Positions 11,673 through 20,207 of a stretch of DNA of 63,411 nucleotides are shown in pieces. Each line of letters starts with the position of its first letter. Position 1 is the stretch's first letter. The position numbers and the translations under genes are program-made. Origin of the DNA: Rhypophila decipiens (taxonomy: Eukaryota; Ascomycota; Sordariomycetes; Sordariales; Naviculisporaceae); contig MU858252.1 in assembly GCA_033297075.1 (NCBI GenBank), positions 1 to 63,411 on the forward strand. The letters run 5' to 3'. The notes beneath the pieces are model-generated. The model was not told the DNA's origin and searched no databases. It saw nothing but the letters and a program-made list of their open reading frames with translations.

Positions 11673-12773
11673 TCAAGGATAAACATCCCGATCCAACGGA
11701 ACAGGATCAAAGATATACCCAATCCGGTTATCAAGCGTGGTATTCCTCCCGTCCGGCAGCACAGGTCCAAACTTGGGGTGAACCAACACGCCCGGTTCGA
11801 ACGGGTCAACCTTGGCTTTGTCCATCCCCTCCAAGAGCAGCTCGAAATTGACACATTCGTGCGCGATTGTCCGGTTTCCTCCCGGCAGGATGCTGTTGTC
11901 GAACCAGATCATTGTCAGGGGGGTTTCGTCTGCTTTGCACATTATTGCTTCTGTGAGCATTTGGAGGCAGTGCACTTTTTGTGATGACGCCTTGTTAGCT
12001 TTGGGGACTGGGGAGAATACATGTAAAGGGGGAAGGGAAGGAAGAATCGTACGGCTGTGTTCGGTTTGTAGTTTTCTTTCGAAGTCAGTCATGTGGGGGT
12101 AGTACCGCTCTTGAAAGTGCGCTTGGTGGAGGCGTTTCTGTCATCGTGTTAGCTCCTAACCAGCCTTCCTTGGAAAAGATTTAGAAGGGGACGGATGATG
12201 TGAAAAGCATACAATGCAATGCAACTGGTGAACCCAGGCATAGTTGGCGAGGTAATTCCCATTCTCGAGCCGAATGCCCGTCTTCTCGCGGCCAAGCTTC
12301 CTCATGTACTCCGCGGGAACCTGGGCATAAAAGTACTGCATCAAGTTGGACCATCGCTTGTCGAGCTCGTCGCTCGGCTGGCCGACGAGCTGGTAATCTT
12401 TGGATGTTTCGGTCATTTTGAAGATTATGGGCTCGTAGTTGATGTACTCCCTGATTGGACCTAATAGTGCCGCTGTAAGCCAAGGGATTTAGAGAGCTGA
12501 TTGGGATGGACATGGCATACTGTCGATAACGTTGGCCCCGTGTTTCATTTCTCGTTTCCACCATGCTGATGTAGCGGATATCAAGGCCAGTGAGTATATC
12601 ACGAGGACCGTGAGACCTCCGAGGGCGAGGTATAGCTTCTTCCTTGGAGACGGTTTTGGTCGTTGAAATGCCGGGTGCTCGCCATCGTAGAGGAAGCCAT
12701 CGGACGAGCTTGCTGACCGGTCTGACTCGATGGGCGAGTACTCTGCCTCGGTCTTCTTTTCGAAAACGCCCAT
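11673..12773 (-). CDS. UstYa-family (DUF3328) membrane oxidase
   Basis: Four exons, 12773-12521, 12472-12213, 12137-12053 and 11974-11673, with introns of 48, 75 and 78 bp; phases agree and give 299 aa. A short cytosolic N-terminus ends in PRKK, followed by one transmembrane helix (about residues 47-68). The lumenal domain has the family hallmarks PIREYINYEPIIF, then HQLHC (H166, H169, C170), the KRLHQAHFQERYYPH segment, and a second motif HSLHC (H198, H201, C202) made only by the splice at 12053/11974. Paired HxxHC motifs are the proposed copper-binding site of UstYa enzymes, which oxidise and cyclise Kex2-processed fungal RiPP cores in the secretory pathway. It is transcribed away from the precursor gene at 13660. 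I chose the start at 12773 because it directly precedes a typical UstYa N-terminus; an in-frame ATG at 12830 would add 19 residues. Confidence 0.88.
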
Positions 12774-13659
12774 GATGCAGGGTTGAGTGAAGTTATGAGG
12801 AAAAAGTTCGGGAAATGGTGAGAATGTCAACCAGCAAAGTCAAAGAGAACAAAGCCTTAGAGGCAGAGATAGAAGTTAAGGTCTTGGAAGGGGGAACTGG
12901 CCAAGATACGGACTGATGGCAAAGAAAAAAACACATCCAAAGATCTCGATATAAGTGAGAGGAACTAGTCTTGATCACAAACTCTGATTAAGCGCTCACT
13001 GTGAGGTGGCAAGGGTTCGTAATGCTCCGGACCCACGCGGCCGCTCGCTGACTGCAACATCGAACCCCGGGAGGAAAGCTTATCCTTACTCGTAGTCTCG
13101 TATCTCCCTAATCAAAACTACAGATGTTATCGTCCTTCCTAAAACATCACGATGATCGTTCTACCCCGCAAGCTTACCTGCTCCATGTTTGATACTTCCA
13201 AGGATTCTGATTCGTCCGCAAGTGGCGACTATTCACCGCATCTTTGAAGGATCATGCCGTTTCTCGTAGGAGATGGGATATGTTGACGTAGTTTGTAGAA
13301 CGCCGACGGCGAGTAAGATGCGGGGCTGGCTGTTTACGTGATCGAGATAATGACCTCGACCCTGGACTCGGATGTTTCGGGTACAGGCGCTCGCGAGTTT
13401 TGACTCCGGAACGGGAAGGTCGGTGAAAGTGTGTAACGTTGTTGTCGATGTTGATCGGTTGATCTGATCGGTCGATTGCGTTTCTCTCCGAAGAGGAGGC
13501 AAATGGAATTTCCTGGATATGAGCGTTTATATCCCGTGTTATCTGGCTCTCTGTCAGTCTGTCAGTCTGTCTCCGACGATAGAAATTTGGCGAAACCGAC
13601 CATTCTCTCGATACTTGAACAGCTAAATCACACAAAAGTTAGCATTCAGAAAACCCAAG
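12774..13659. promoter_or_regulatory. divergent promoter region, UstYa oxidase / RiPP precursor
   Basis: 886 bp between two divergent genes that should be co-expressed. No convincing ORF. It has several CGG/CCG half-sites (for example near 13033, 13366 and 13404) but no copy of the CGGATCATCCG site found upstream of the regulator at 19994 and 20089. Position is the main evidence. Confidence 0.5.
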
Positions 13660-14271
13660 ATGCAGCTCCTCAGGAATCTCGCCATCGTGGCCCCGTTGAT
13701 CCTGGCCTTTGTCAACGCTGCCCCAACCGCCGGCGACGTTGGTATGTCATTCTTTCTTTTCTCATTATCTTCATCACTAACAAACTCTACAGCAAAGAAA
13801 GACGCAGCCCCCAAAGACGCCGACGCAATCTGGCTGTGGAAGAAGGATGCTGATGCCGTCCCCAGCGACGCAGATGCAATCTGGCTCTGGAAGAAAGACA
13901 GCACCACCGGAAAGACCCGTCTCGCCAAAGACGCAGATGCCATCTGGCTCTGGAAGAAGGACGCCGTCATTGGCAAGCTCCAACGTGATGCTGCCGTTGA
14001 TGCAGATACTATCTGGCTCTGGAAGAAGGACGCCGACGCACTGGCTAAGGACTCTGATGCCATTTGGCTGTGGAAGAAGGACACCGAGGCGTTGGCCAAA
14101 GATGCCGATGCCATTTGGCTTTGGAAGAAGCGTGAGGTGACGGATAAGATCGTGAGGGCTCCTACCGCAGCTGATGCGGATGCCATTTGGCTTTGGAAGA
14201 AAGATGCTGTCGAGGCGGAGAAGAGAGATGGCAAGGTCGTTAGAGATGCTGATGATATTTGGTTGTGGTAA
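13660..14271 (+). CDS. Secreted multi-core peptide precursor (candidate Kex2-processed RiPP, D-x-D-x-IWLW-KK repeats)
   Basis: Exon 1 (13660-13741) encodes a signal peptide, cleaved probably after FVNA (residue 20). A 51-bp intron (13742-13792, GTATGT...CTACAG) is followed by exon 2 (13793-14271); product 186 aa. The mature part is eight repeats D-(A/S)-D-(A/T/D)-I-W-L-W, the first seven followed by Lys-Lys and the last ending at the stop codon. Spacers of 7, 11, 13, 7, 7, 14 and 14 residues vary freely. A further KK sits just after the leader. KK is a permitted Kex2 site, and the D-A dipeptides before the core resemble substrates of Ste13-type dipeptidyl aminopeptidase, so the final unit could be IWLW or DADAIWLW. 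The intron length is divisible by three and open, so unspliced RNA would also be read through. With the adjacent UstYa gene this fits a dikaritin-type RiPP; a pheromone-like peptide is the alternative. Cores contain no Tyr or Cys. Confidence 0.88.
   Translation: MQLLRNLAIVAPLILAFVNAAPTAGDVGMSFFLFSLSSSLTNSTAKKDAAPKDADAIWLWKKDADAVPSDADAIWLWKKDSTTGKTRLAKDADAIWLWKKDAVIGKLQRDAAVDADTIWLWKKDADALAKDSDAIWLWKKDTEALAKDADAIWLWKKREVTDKIVRAPTAADADAIWLWKKDAVEAEKRDGKVVRDADDIWLW
13816..14271 (+). repeat. eight coding repeats of the D-x-D-x-IWLW core
   Basis: Units start at 13816, 13867, 13930, 13999, 14050, 14101, 14173 and 14245; each is 30 bp except the last (24 bp plus stop). Ile is ATC or ATT, Leu is CTG, CTC, CTT or TTG, Asp is GAC or GAT and Ala takes several codons, yet IWLW is invariant. 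Unit 4 has Thr and unit 8 Asp in the fourth position, unit 5 Ser in the second. Confidence 0.95.
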
Positions 14272-14479
14272 ATATCAAAACGGGGAGGACTGGTGGATGA
14301 CCTCAGAGGCTGGCGGGTGTTCAGGGGCTAGTCCTAACGTTTGTTTGCCAAGCCAGGGGCTAAAGGTTGGCCGGTGGCCCGGTGAGGCTTCTGAGGAGTG
14401 GGGTCCGGGGAGCTGTGGAGGAAAGAACAAAAGCCGCCAAGTCTTGACGGCGCACCAACCAGAAGACATGCCAAGGAAA

Positions 14480-14579
14480 GGTTGTGTAGTGTAGTGGTTA
14501 TCACTCTGGATTTTGATGAGGAAATCCAATTTCGAGTCATTCTCTTCCAGTAACCCCGGTTCGAACCCGGGCACGACCT
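14480..14579 (+). tRNA. tRNA-Gln(UUG) with intron
   Basis: The acceptor stem GGTTGTG pairs with CACGACC at 14572-14578 (one G-T pair), T at 14579 is the discriminator, and the T arm is CCCGG-TTCGAAC-CCGGG. The anticodon stem CTGGA/TCCAG encloses TTTTGA, giving anticodon TTG, with an intron of about 28 nt directly after position 37, the canonical place. The D arm includes TAGTGTAGTGGTTATCA. Confidence 0.9.
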
Positions 14580-14772
14580 TACTTTTGCATTTTCCTTTCA
14601 TTTTTGAAGCCCTGGGAACTTCGTGCTGCGAGAGATCCACATACATGTCCACTTTGACTTTTTACCTTTTTTTTCTCCCTCCACCTAACGGCACAACCCG
14701 TCCTCATATATCCACATACTCCCACAAACCGTCAACAGCAACAAATCGGAAGCCATTCCCGGCTTACAGCAA

Positions 14773-14843
14773 TCGGGTATGGTGTAGCGGTAACATCAGT
14801 GACTCTCACTCACTAGCCCGGGGTTCGACTCCCCGTATCCGAG
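14773..14843 (+). tRNA. tRNA-Glu(CUC)
   Basis: The acceptor stem TCGGGTA pairs with TATCCGA (14836-14842), with G14843 as discriminator. The anticodon stem AGTGA/TCACT holds loop CTCTCAC, anticodon CTC. The T arm is CGGGG-TTCGACT-CCCCG. No intron. Confidence 0.9.
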
Positions 14844-15016
14844 ATGGAAGCCCAGAGCTTCTCCTTTTGTGCATTTTTGACACCTGGAAAGCAGGCAGGT
14901 TCTTCCTTCCGTCCATCTATCTACTCCATATCAAGATCACCAACAATCCACACGCCAGGCTCAACGGTCTCACATCGTCCTCTCAGTTCCTACCAGCCGA
15001 ACTATTTTTGAACCAA

Positions 15017-16219
15017 TCAATCCTCCGAATGCTTCCTTCCATCGCCATTATTAACCTTTCTAGTCGCACCTCCATCCTCTGTTACAACCTTGGCACCATT
15101 CCCATTCCCATTCCCAACAGTCTCCAAGTTCCCGTTCCCACCATCCCAAAGCCCATTCTCATTCACCCTCGCGCCCTTAAACTCCCACCAAGCATCCCTC
15201 TTCCTCCGAATGGTATCAACAAACCCCTTCTCCAGCACGGCATTCCAATCCAGCCCCGGAATCCACCAAACAAGCCAATCCAACCCGCCATTCAAGATCC
15301 CCGCCTCAATCCCATGCCCCAAATGCGGTCTTATCTCCCATTCCCCCCTCCTAACAGCATTATCCACCTTTTGAACAATCTCCCGTCCAAAATCATCCCA
15401 GTTCGGTGCATTCCCCGGTACGCCTTTGCTGTTCCCCTGACTTTTGACTTCATGCGGTATGACACAAATACAATCAATGTGCTTCGTCTGGGGGTTTAAC
15501 TTGAGTTCTCGGCCTAGACCGACTGAGAAGCCGTGGTTAAAGGCCTTGGTAGCGCTGTACATTACTAGCCAGGGGCAGCCGACTTTTCCTGCGCTGGAGA
15601 AGTTGATGATTAGGGCTTTGGGATTCTTGGCGAGGGAGGGAAGTATAAGACAGGTTAGTCGGCTCATGAAGCGCGCGTTCTGGTCGATTACGCTGTCGAT
15701 ATCGCGGGTTGTCATGTCTTTGACTTCGAGAAAGTTGGGTTCCCTTATTGCGTTGCCTCCGACGTTGTTGACCAGGATTGAGACGTCCAGATGGGAGAGC
15801 GAATTGACTAGGGAGGTGAGGTCGTCGTCTGTGGCTGTTCGTGCGTCTAGGACTCGGATCTCGATTTGAGGCGGCGGCGTGGACTTGACTTGTTTACGTG
15901 GTGGATGGGATTGTCCGTATTTGAGGAGATGGTCTTTTGCTTCTGCCAGTTCGACTGGCAGGTGGCCGTGGAGAATCACACCGAACCCTTGGAGGATGAG
16001 TTCCTGGGCGATGCCGAGACCTATTCCCGCTGACGAGCCGGTTATGAGCGCCCATGTGGTCTTTTCGTCCTCGGTATCGTCACGGGGTTGTGACGTCCTC
16101 TTGTACGAGGACAACGGTTTGGCGGGCTTGACAAAGTGGAAGGTGAGGAATTGGTAGGCGTTCTTGGCAAAGTTGAGGGTCGCGAGGGCGCCAATGACGG
16201 CGAAAAGTTGCATCATCAT
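15017..16219 (-). CDS. Short-chain dehydrogenase/reductase, membrane-anchored, KAR/17beta-HSD12-like
   Basis: Intronless 400-aa ORF. A hydrophobic N-terminal segment (about residues 3-20) can anchor it in the ER. The classical SDR signature follows: TGSSAGIGLGIA (NADP-binding, about 60-71), NNVGG (about 152), INFSSAG with the catalytic Ser, and YSATK with catalytic Tyr and Lys. The layout matches 3-ketoacyl-CoA reductase / 17beta-HSD12-type SDRs, which are usually about 330-350 aa. The extra length is a Gly/Asn-rich low-complexity tail (GNGNGNGAK). In this locus it could reduce an oxidised peptide side chain, but a lipid role is equally possible. The nearest gene on the same strand is the Zn2Cys6 regulator at 17026. 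Confidence 0.85.
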   Translation of the reverse strand: MMMQLFAVIGALATLNFAKNAYQFLTFHFVKPAKPLSSYKRTSQPRDDTEDEKTTWALITGSSAGIGLGIAQELILQGFGVILHGHLPVELAEAKDHLLKYGQSHPPRKQVKSTPPPQIEIRVLDARTATDDDLTSLVNSLSHLDVSILVNNVGGNAIREPNFLEVKDMTTRDIDSVIDQNARFMSRLTCLILPSLAKNPKALIINFSSAGKVGCPWLVMYSATKAFNHGFSVGLGRELKLNPQTKHIDCICVIPHEVKSQGNSKGVPGNAPNWDDFGREIVQKVDNAVRRGEWEIRPHLGHGIEAGILNGGLDWLVWWIPGLDWNAVLEKGFVDTIRRKRDAWWEFKGARVNENGLWDGGNGNLETVGNGNGNGAKVVTEDGGATRKVNNGDGRKHSED

Positions 16220-16851
16220 CTTTGCGATGCGTTGGTGAGAATCTTGAGTTTTAACCAGTCAAGACCAGTTGATGTCGTGTCGAATCCTCGATGTTTGTGT
16301 TCCCGAGTGACTTTGCGGCGACGGGACTGATGAGATGGCTTCTCACAATGGCTCGACGTAATGAGAGAGACTCGCATAGGTATATATTGGGTAAGCGTAG
16401 AGAGATCCTTCCCCCCCGCACTGCCTACTTTTTAGCCAACACAGAACCTTGTCGGACGGCGTTAGGGTCACTGGGGTCTCTGCGGGGGTCTCTGCTAGGG
16501 TAGGATTGCTCCTCGACGGGGTCTTGAAATGACCGAGTTGCTGACGCAAATGAACGCCGACACTGTGTCACTGAATGCCGTGTAGCAAGAATGGCACAGA
16601 AGAAGGAATATTGCCTTGAAAGTTGGAGTGATACAACCCGCAGTATAATTCGAGGGCCGGCCAAATTTCTCGTCATCCGCTCTTGGAGCCACTTCATTTC
16701 TCACCACCCCTGTTCCTGGCCCATCGGAAATCTTAATCGTCCCAGCGGTTTGGGACAAGTGAGCGGAGTGATAAGCCACCAGCCACCTAATAAACATACC
16801 AGGTCTCGACAGAATGGAACTGACCAGCAAGTTCAAGTCAGAAACCCCTTG
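16220..16851. other. intergenic, SDR promoter side
   Basis: No gene recognised. Contains the probable SDR promoter and the approach to the MITE-like element at 16852. Confidence 0.45.
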
Positions 16852-16999
16852 TGTACAAGAGTGCTCCTAATAAATCAAATGACTCAAATTCAAACAAAGC
16901 AAATTGGACAAAAAAAGAGGATCAAACAAAGCAAATCTTACGATCTTTGGATTTGACTGATTTGCTTTGTTTGATATGTTAGGAGCACTTCACTGTACA
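16852..16999. mobile_element. MITE-like 148-bp inverted-repeat element
   Basis: The ends are TGTACAAGAGTGCTCCTAA at the left and, on the opposite strand, TGTACAGTGAAGTGCTCCTAA at the right, an imperfect terminal inverted repeat. The interior also has opposed copies of CAAACAAAGCAAAT (near 16891 and 16923 against the reverse complement near 16959). AT-rich and non-coding. No clear target duplication was found, so the family is unassigned. Confidence 0.6.
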
Positions 17000-17025
17000 T
17001 ACCCATGGGCCATAAGAGTCCACAT

Positions 17026-19889
17026 TTACGAGGGCCCCACGAAATACTCCAAATCAGCAAACAAATGATCCCACTGGGTGCCATCGTCGAAGTTTCCACC
17101 AAAAAGTTGCCCATCCATGTTCGAATTCTGAAAGGACGCATCTCCGCCAAACGAACCAGACGCCGCATCGACGAGATCTTTCCAGAGCCCATCAAGCGGC
17201 AAAATCTCACTTTGCGCCGGAGATGGAATCTGAGGCGCGTACGGGGTGTCGACCTGATAGCCGGCGCTTTGCTTTTCTGCCGGTCGAAGTGACTGTGACT
17301 GCACTGGGGCCGCTGCAGCTGGCTTGTGCTTAAGCTGTTGGGCATGCTGCGCTCTAATCCGTTCCTGCAACCGATCTATGTCCCAGATGTCGCTCACCGC
17401 CTCTCGATCGTCGATATCGGAAGTAATAAAACTCCCAGTGAACGGTTGCTGAGAAGGAACATGGTTATTTTGTTGCTGCAACGCAAGAGGCGTCGGTTCA
17501 ACTGGAGAGAATTGTTCCAAACTGTGTTGTTTTTCGAGGTCAGGACGGTCTTGGTTGCAGAACACGCGTAACTTGTGCCGGTTCAGTATCATGGTCAGAG
17601 TCTCCATCAGACCAGAGGCCATCGAAGACCTTTCCCCTGCCATTTTTAGGAGAAAACATCCTTGCGCAAGTTCCCTTCGTCGAGCCGATACATCATTTGT
17701 CTGATCCGGATCACTGGGTGACAAGGTGGGATCGGTAGCAAGAATCACGCAGGCCATGAAGAGATGCATCAGGATCAGACCGCTGCGGTGCACAATCTTG
17801 GGTCTCTGAGAATGCTGCTGACCGACAGCACCAAATGTTTCTGCCGCGTTGCCAACACCGCCCCTACCGACAAGGGAAGATGTGATGGCAAGGACTATAC
17901 GAGCGGAGTCTCTACAGACTCGAGAGAACCTTTCATACTTCAAGTCCCAACTTTGAGGGCCATTCTGCCTTGACCCTTTTTTCCGACCAGTATGGACCTG
18001 GGTACCAAGTTGTAAGAATGGCCGGAATATCCGAGCTCGTCTGGCATGGAAGAATAATAGAAGCACTTGTCGTTGGAGGTCAAGATCAGCGGGCGCACCA
18101 GGCGATATCGGTGCGCCCAGACCGTATGATGCGGGGAATGAAGTAAGAACTTGGTCAAAAAGCTGGTCAATCCTGACGATCTCGTCATACGGCAGTTGTT
18201 CGATCCCGCCGCTGCTCGATCCATGCCGTGAGCAGATTGGTGGCAGGGCGTCGACGATTTTGTAGCAAATCTCAGCAACACGTAGGCGCAGAAGGGAATA
18301 AGTAAAAGTAGTCGGCGGTTCAACGGTCGTATCCGGCCACTCTCTTGGGTCATCATTCGGCCAAGGCACCAGGCTTTGTAGGTCCTCGTCGTTGATGTTT
18401 CGCGGATATCGGACGTTCATGTGCAGTGGATTGACTGTGTATGACTTGTAGAGCGGGCCGCCCATGACAGACAGGAGCCAGTCGGTGCCAGCAAGGTGCC
18501 ACCAAACCCGCCTCTTGATTTCCTTTACGGATTCACTGTCGCGAGTCTGGTACAGTGTAATGTCATTGCCTGACTCCCCATGCCTATCCCATGGCAGGAA
18601 GGCATTCGGAGCATCCACCACGTGCAGTGATATTTCGCGGGCAATGGTGATGGCGTTTCCTTGAAGTCGGCGATACCTTGATGGGCAGCCTTCAATTTGA
18701 GAGATCAAGTGGGCGAGGATGCAGGTCGCCTGCAGTTCCTCCAATGATCCCGCAACATCGCGCCGCAGCTGGTCGAGCAGGTCCCAGGCTGAATTGCGCC
18801 AGAACACGGACCAGTTGGCCGCATCGAAAGCCGACGAGAACTGGTATTTTAAGCGGCCATCTTCCTTGTCCCAGAAAAATGCGCTTGTGGCTGCAATAGC
18901 GAGCAGAAGCGCAACTTGGGATAACTCCAAACTCTTCCGGTGTGGCAGGTCAGAGTAAACGTGACTGATGAGGCTTCGCACCGCCCTTGGGTCGATGATG
19001 CCGAGAAACATGTGTTGTCCCTGAAGGTAATCATCTAGCAATGCCAGGATCCCTTCCTTGCTTGGCAGCCAGATGGACTTGACAGAGGTCCCCAACATGG
19101 TATGACTGGGAAGGTCATCCGTTAGGCTGCTGGAAGAAGTTCCAGGCAGTCGAGACGACTCGGCAAACCGGAATCGAACATTATGATAACCTGATTCCTG
19201 TTCTTCTTTGTCAAGATTGGACAACGATTGAAAATCTGTGGGCTACTTACAGGCGAGACGGAGTCACAGGCCGTGGCGCAGTCAGTTTGCTCGCTCTCTT
19301 GCAAGGTAATCGGAGTGTTTGGGGAGACATCTCGCATTCCGTCACCATTTGCGGTTGGTCTGCTGAGTCCAAGTGCAGGTTGGCTGGCATCGGGTGGTCC
19401 AAAGACAGCTTCCTCTAACCTCCGCAGTCTATCGAGAACATCGTTCGGAGCATCGGTAGTCCTGTAACAGTGAGGATTCTGATTGTTAGCGGGGGATAAG
19501 TCTGGAATCGAATCAGATTGACAAGCATACACAGCAAATAACCCGGAACGCCGTTTAGTTATTCCCGCAATGGGTGCGCGCGGCGTACCCTCGGAGTCGG
19601 GGGTGATTTGGCCATCCGAGGAAGACAAGGTCGCCTCGGGAGTTGGAGGCCCGTTGCAGGGTCGACGACGGGCCACACAAGTTGAACAAGGTTTTGCTCT
19701 GTCGCACTTGAGCTTCTTAAGCCGGCAGAAATCGCAGGACGTTTGGGGTTGTCGTTGCCGATGTGGAGGTGGATGGGATGCTTTGAGGTGCGTTGCTGGC
19801 AGGGAGCTGGAACTGTCGCTTTTGTCCAGTCCCGATTGCGTGATGGTGCGCTTCATGGTTCGGGGCACAAGTTTGACAACGGAAGACAA
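17026..19889 (-). CDS. Zn2Cys6 fungal transcription factor with MHR domain
   Basis: Three exons, 19889-19531, 19461-19251 and 19197-17026 (introns 69 and 53 bp), phases consistent, 913 aa. The binuclear zinc cluster is CDFC-x6-C-DRAKP-C-STC-x6-C near residues 51-77. A leucine-containing linker (NDVLDRLRRLEEAVFG) is a likely dimerisation coil. The middle region (KRRVWWHLAGTDWLLSVMGGP) is the fungal-specific regulatory (MHR) domain. Its start faces the MFS exporter, and the shared 318-bp promoter holds two identical inverted CGG-type sites, suggesting autoregulation and control of the cluster. A second possible start is the in-frame Met12 (MKRTITQSG). Confidence 0.88.
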
Positions 19890-20207
19890 CTTGAAGTGGA
19901 CTGGAGTTTTTCGGAGAATCCGTGGATTGTTCTCAAGACCAATTGGCCTTCCGCAAAGTTGAATGAGGAAGGGACGTCTTGTCCCGGATCCGTCGGATCA
20001 TCCGCGGGCTGCGCTCCCGGTCCGATTGGTGGAAGTTGGTGCTGACAAACCTCCTGTTCTTCGACTCTGACCAATCGCGGCACAATATCGGATCATCCGA
20101 GGAAGGTGCTAACTCAGGGGCTAGGAAGGGACATACAAATATGTTGTTGGCCTTGAAGATGAGAATGTTCCTATATGGCCAGATTGTTCATATCACCTCA
20201 ACTCGAA
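19890..20207. promoter_or_regulatory. bidirectional promoter with two CGGATCATCCG sites
   Basis: 318 bp between the regulator and exporter starts. CGGATCATCCG occurs exactly twice, at 19994-20004 and 20089-20099, and is an inverted repeat of CGGAT around one base. The palindrome CCGGATCCG lies at 19984-19992. Zn2Cys6 dimers bind paired CGG triplets, so these are candidate sites for the adjacent regulator or another of the same class. Confidence 0.6.

Noticed and set aside
13623..14234. 203-codon minus-strand ORF with FFQSQMASAS repeats opposite the precursor
   Set aside because: It is the antisense of the IWLW repeat array; the plus strand has signal peptide, intron and dibasic sites.
13660..14271. 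Alpha-type mating pheromone precursor
   Set aside because: The Kex2/Ste13-like layout is similar, but there is no Cys-containing WCxxxGQxCW-type core and a UstYa oxidase is adjacent. Kept only as an alternative.
13816..14271. CRISPR-like spaced repeats
   Set aside because: Repeats are coding, in frame and vary at third bases; this is a eukaryotic sequence.
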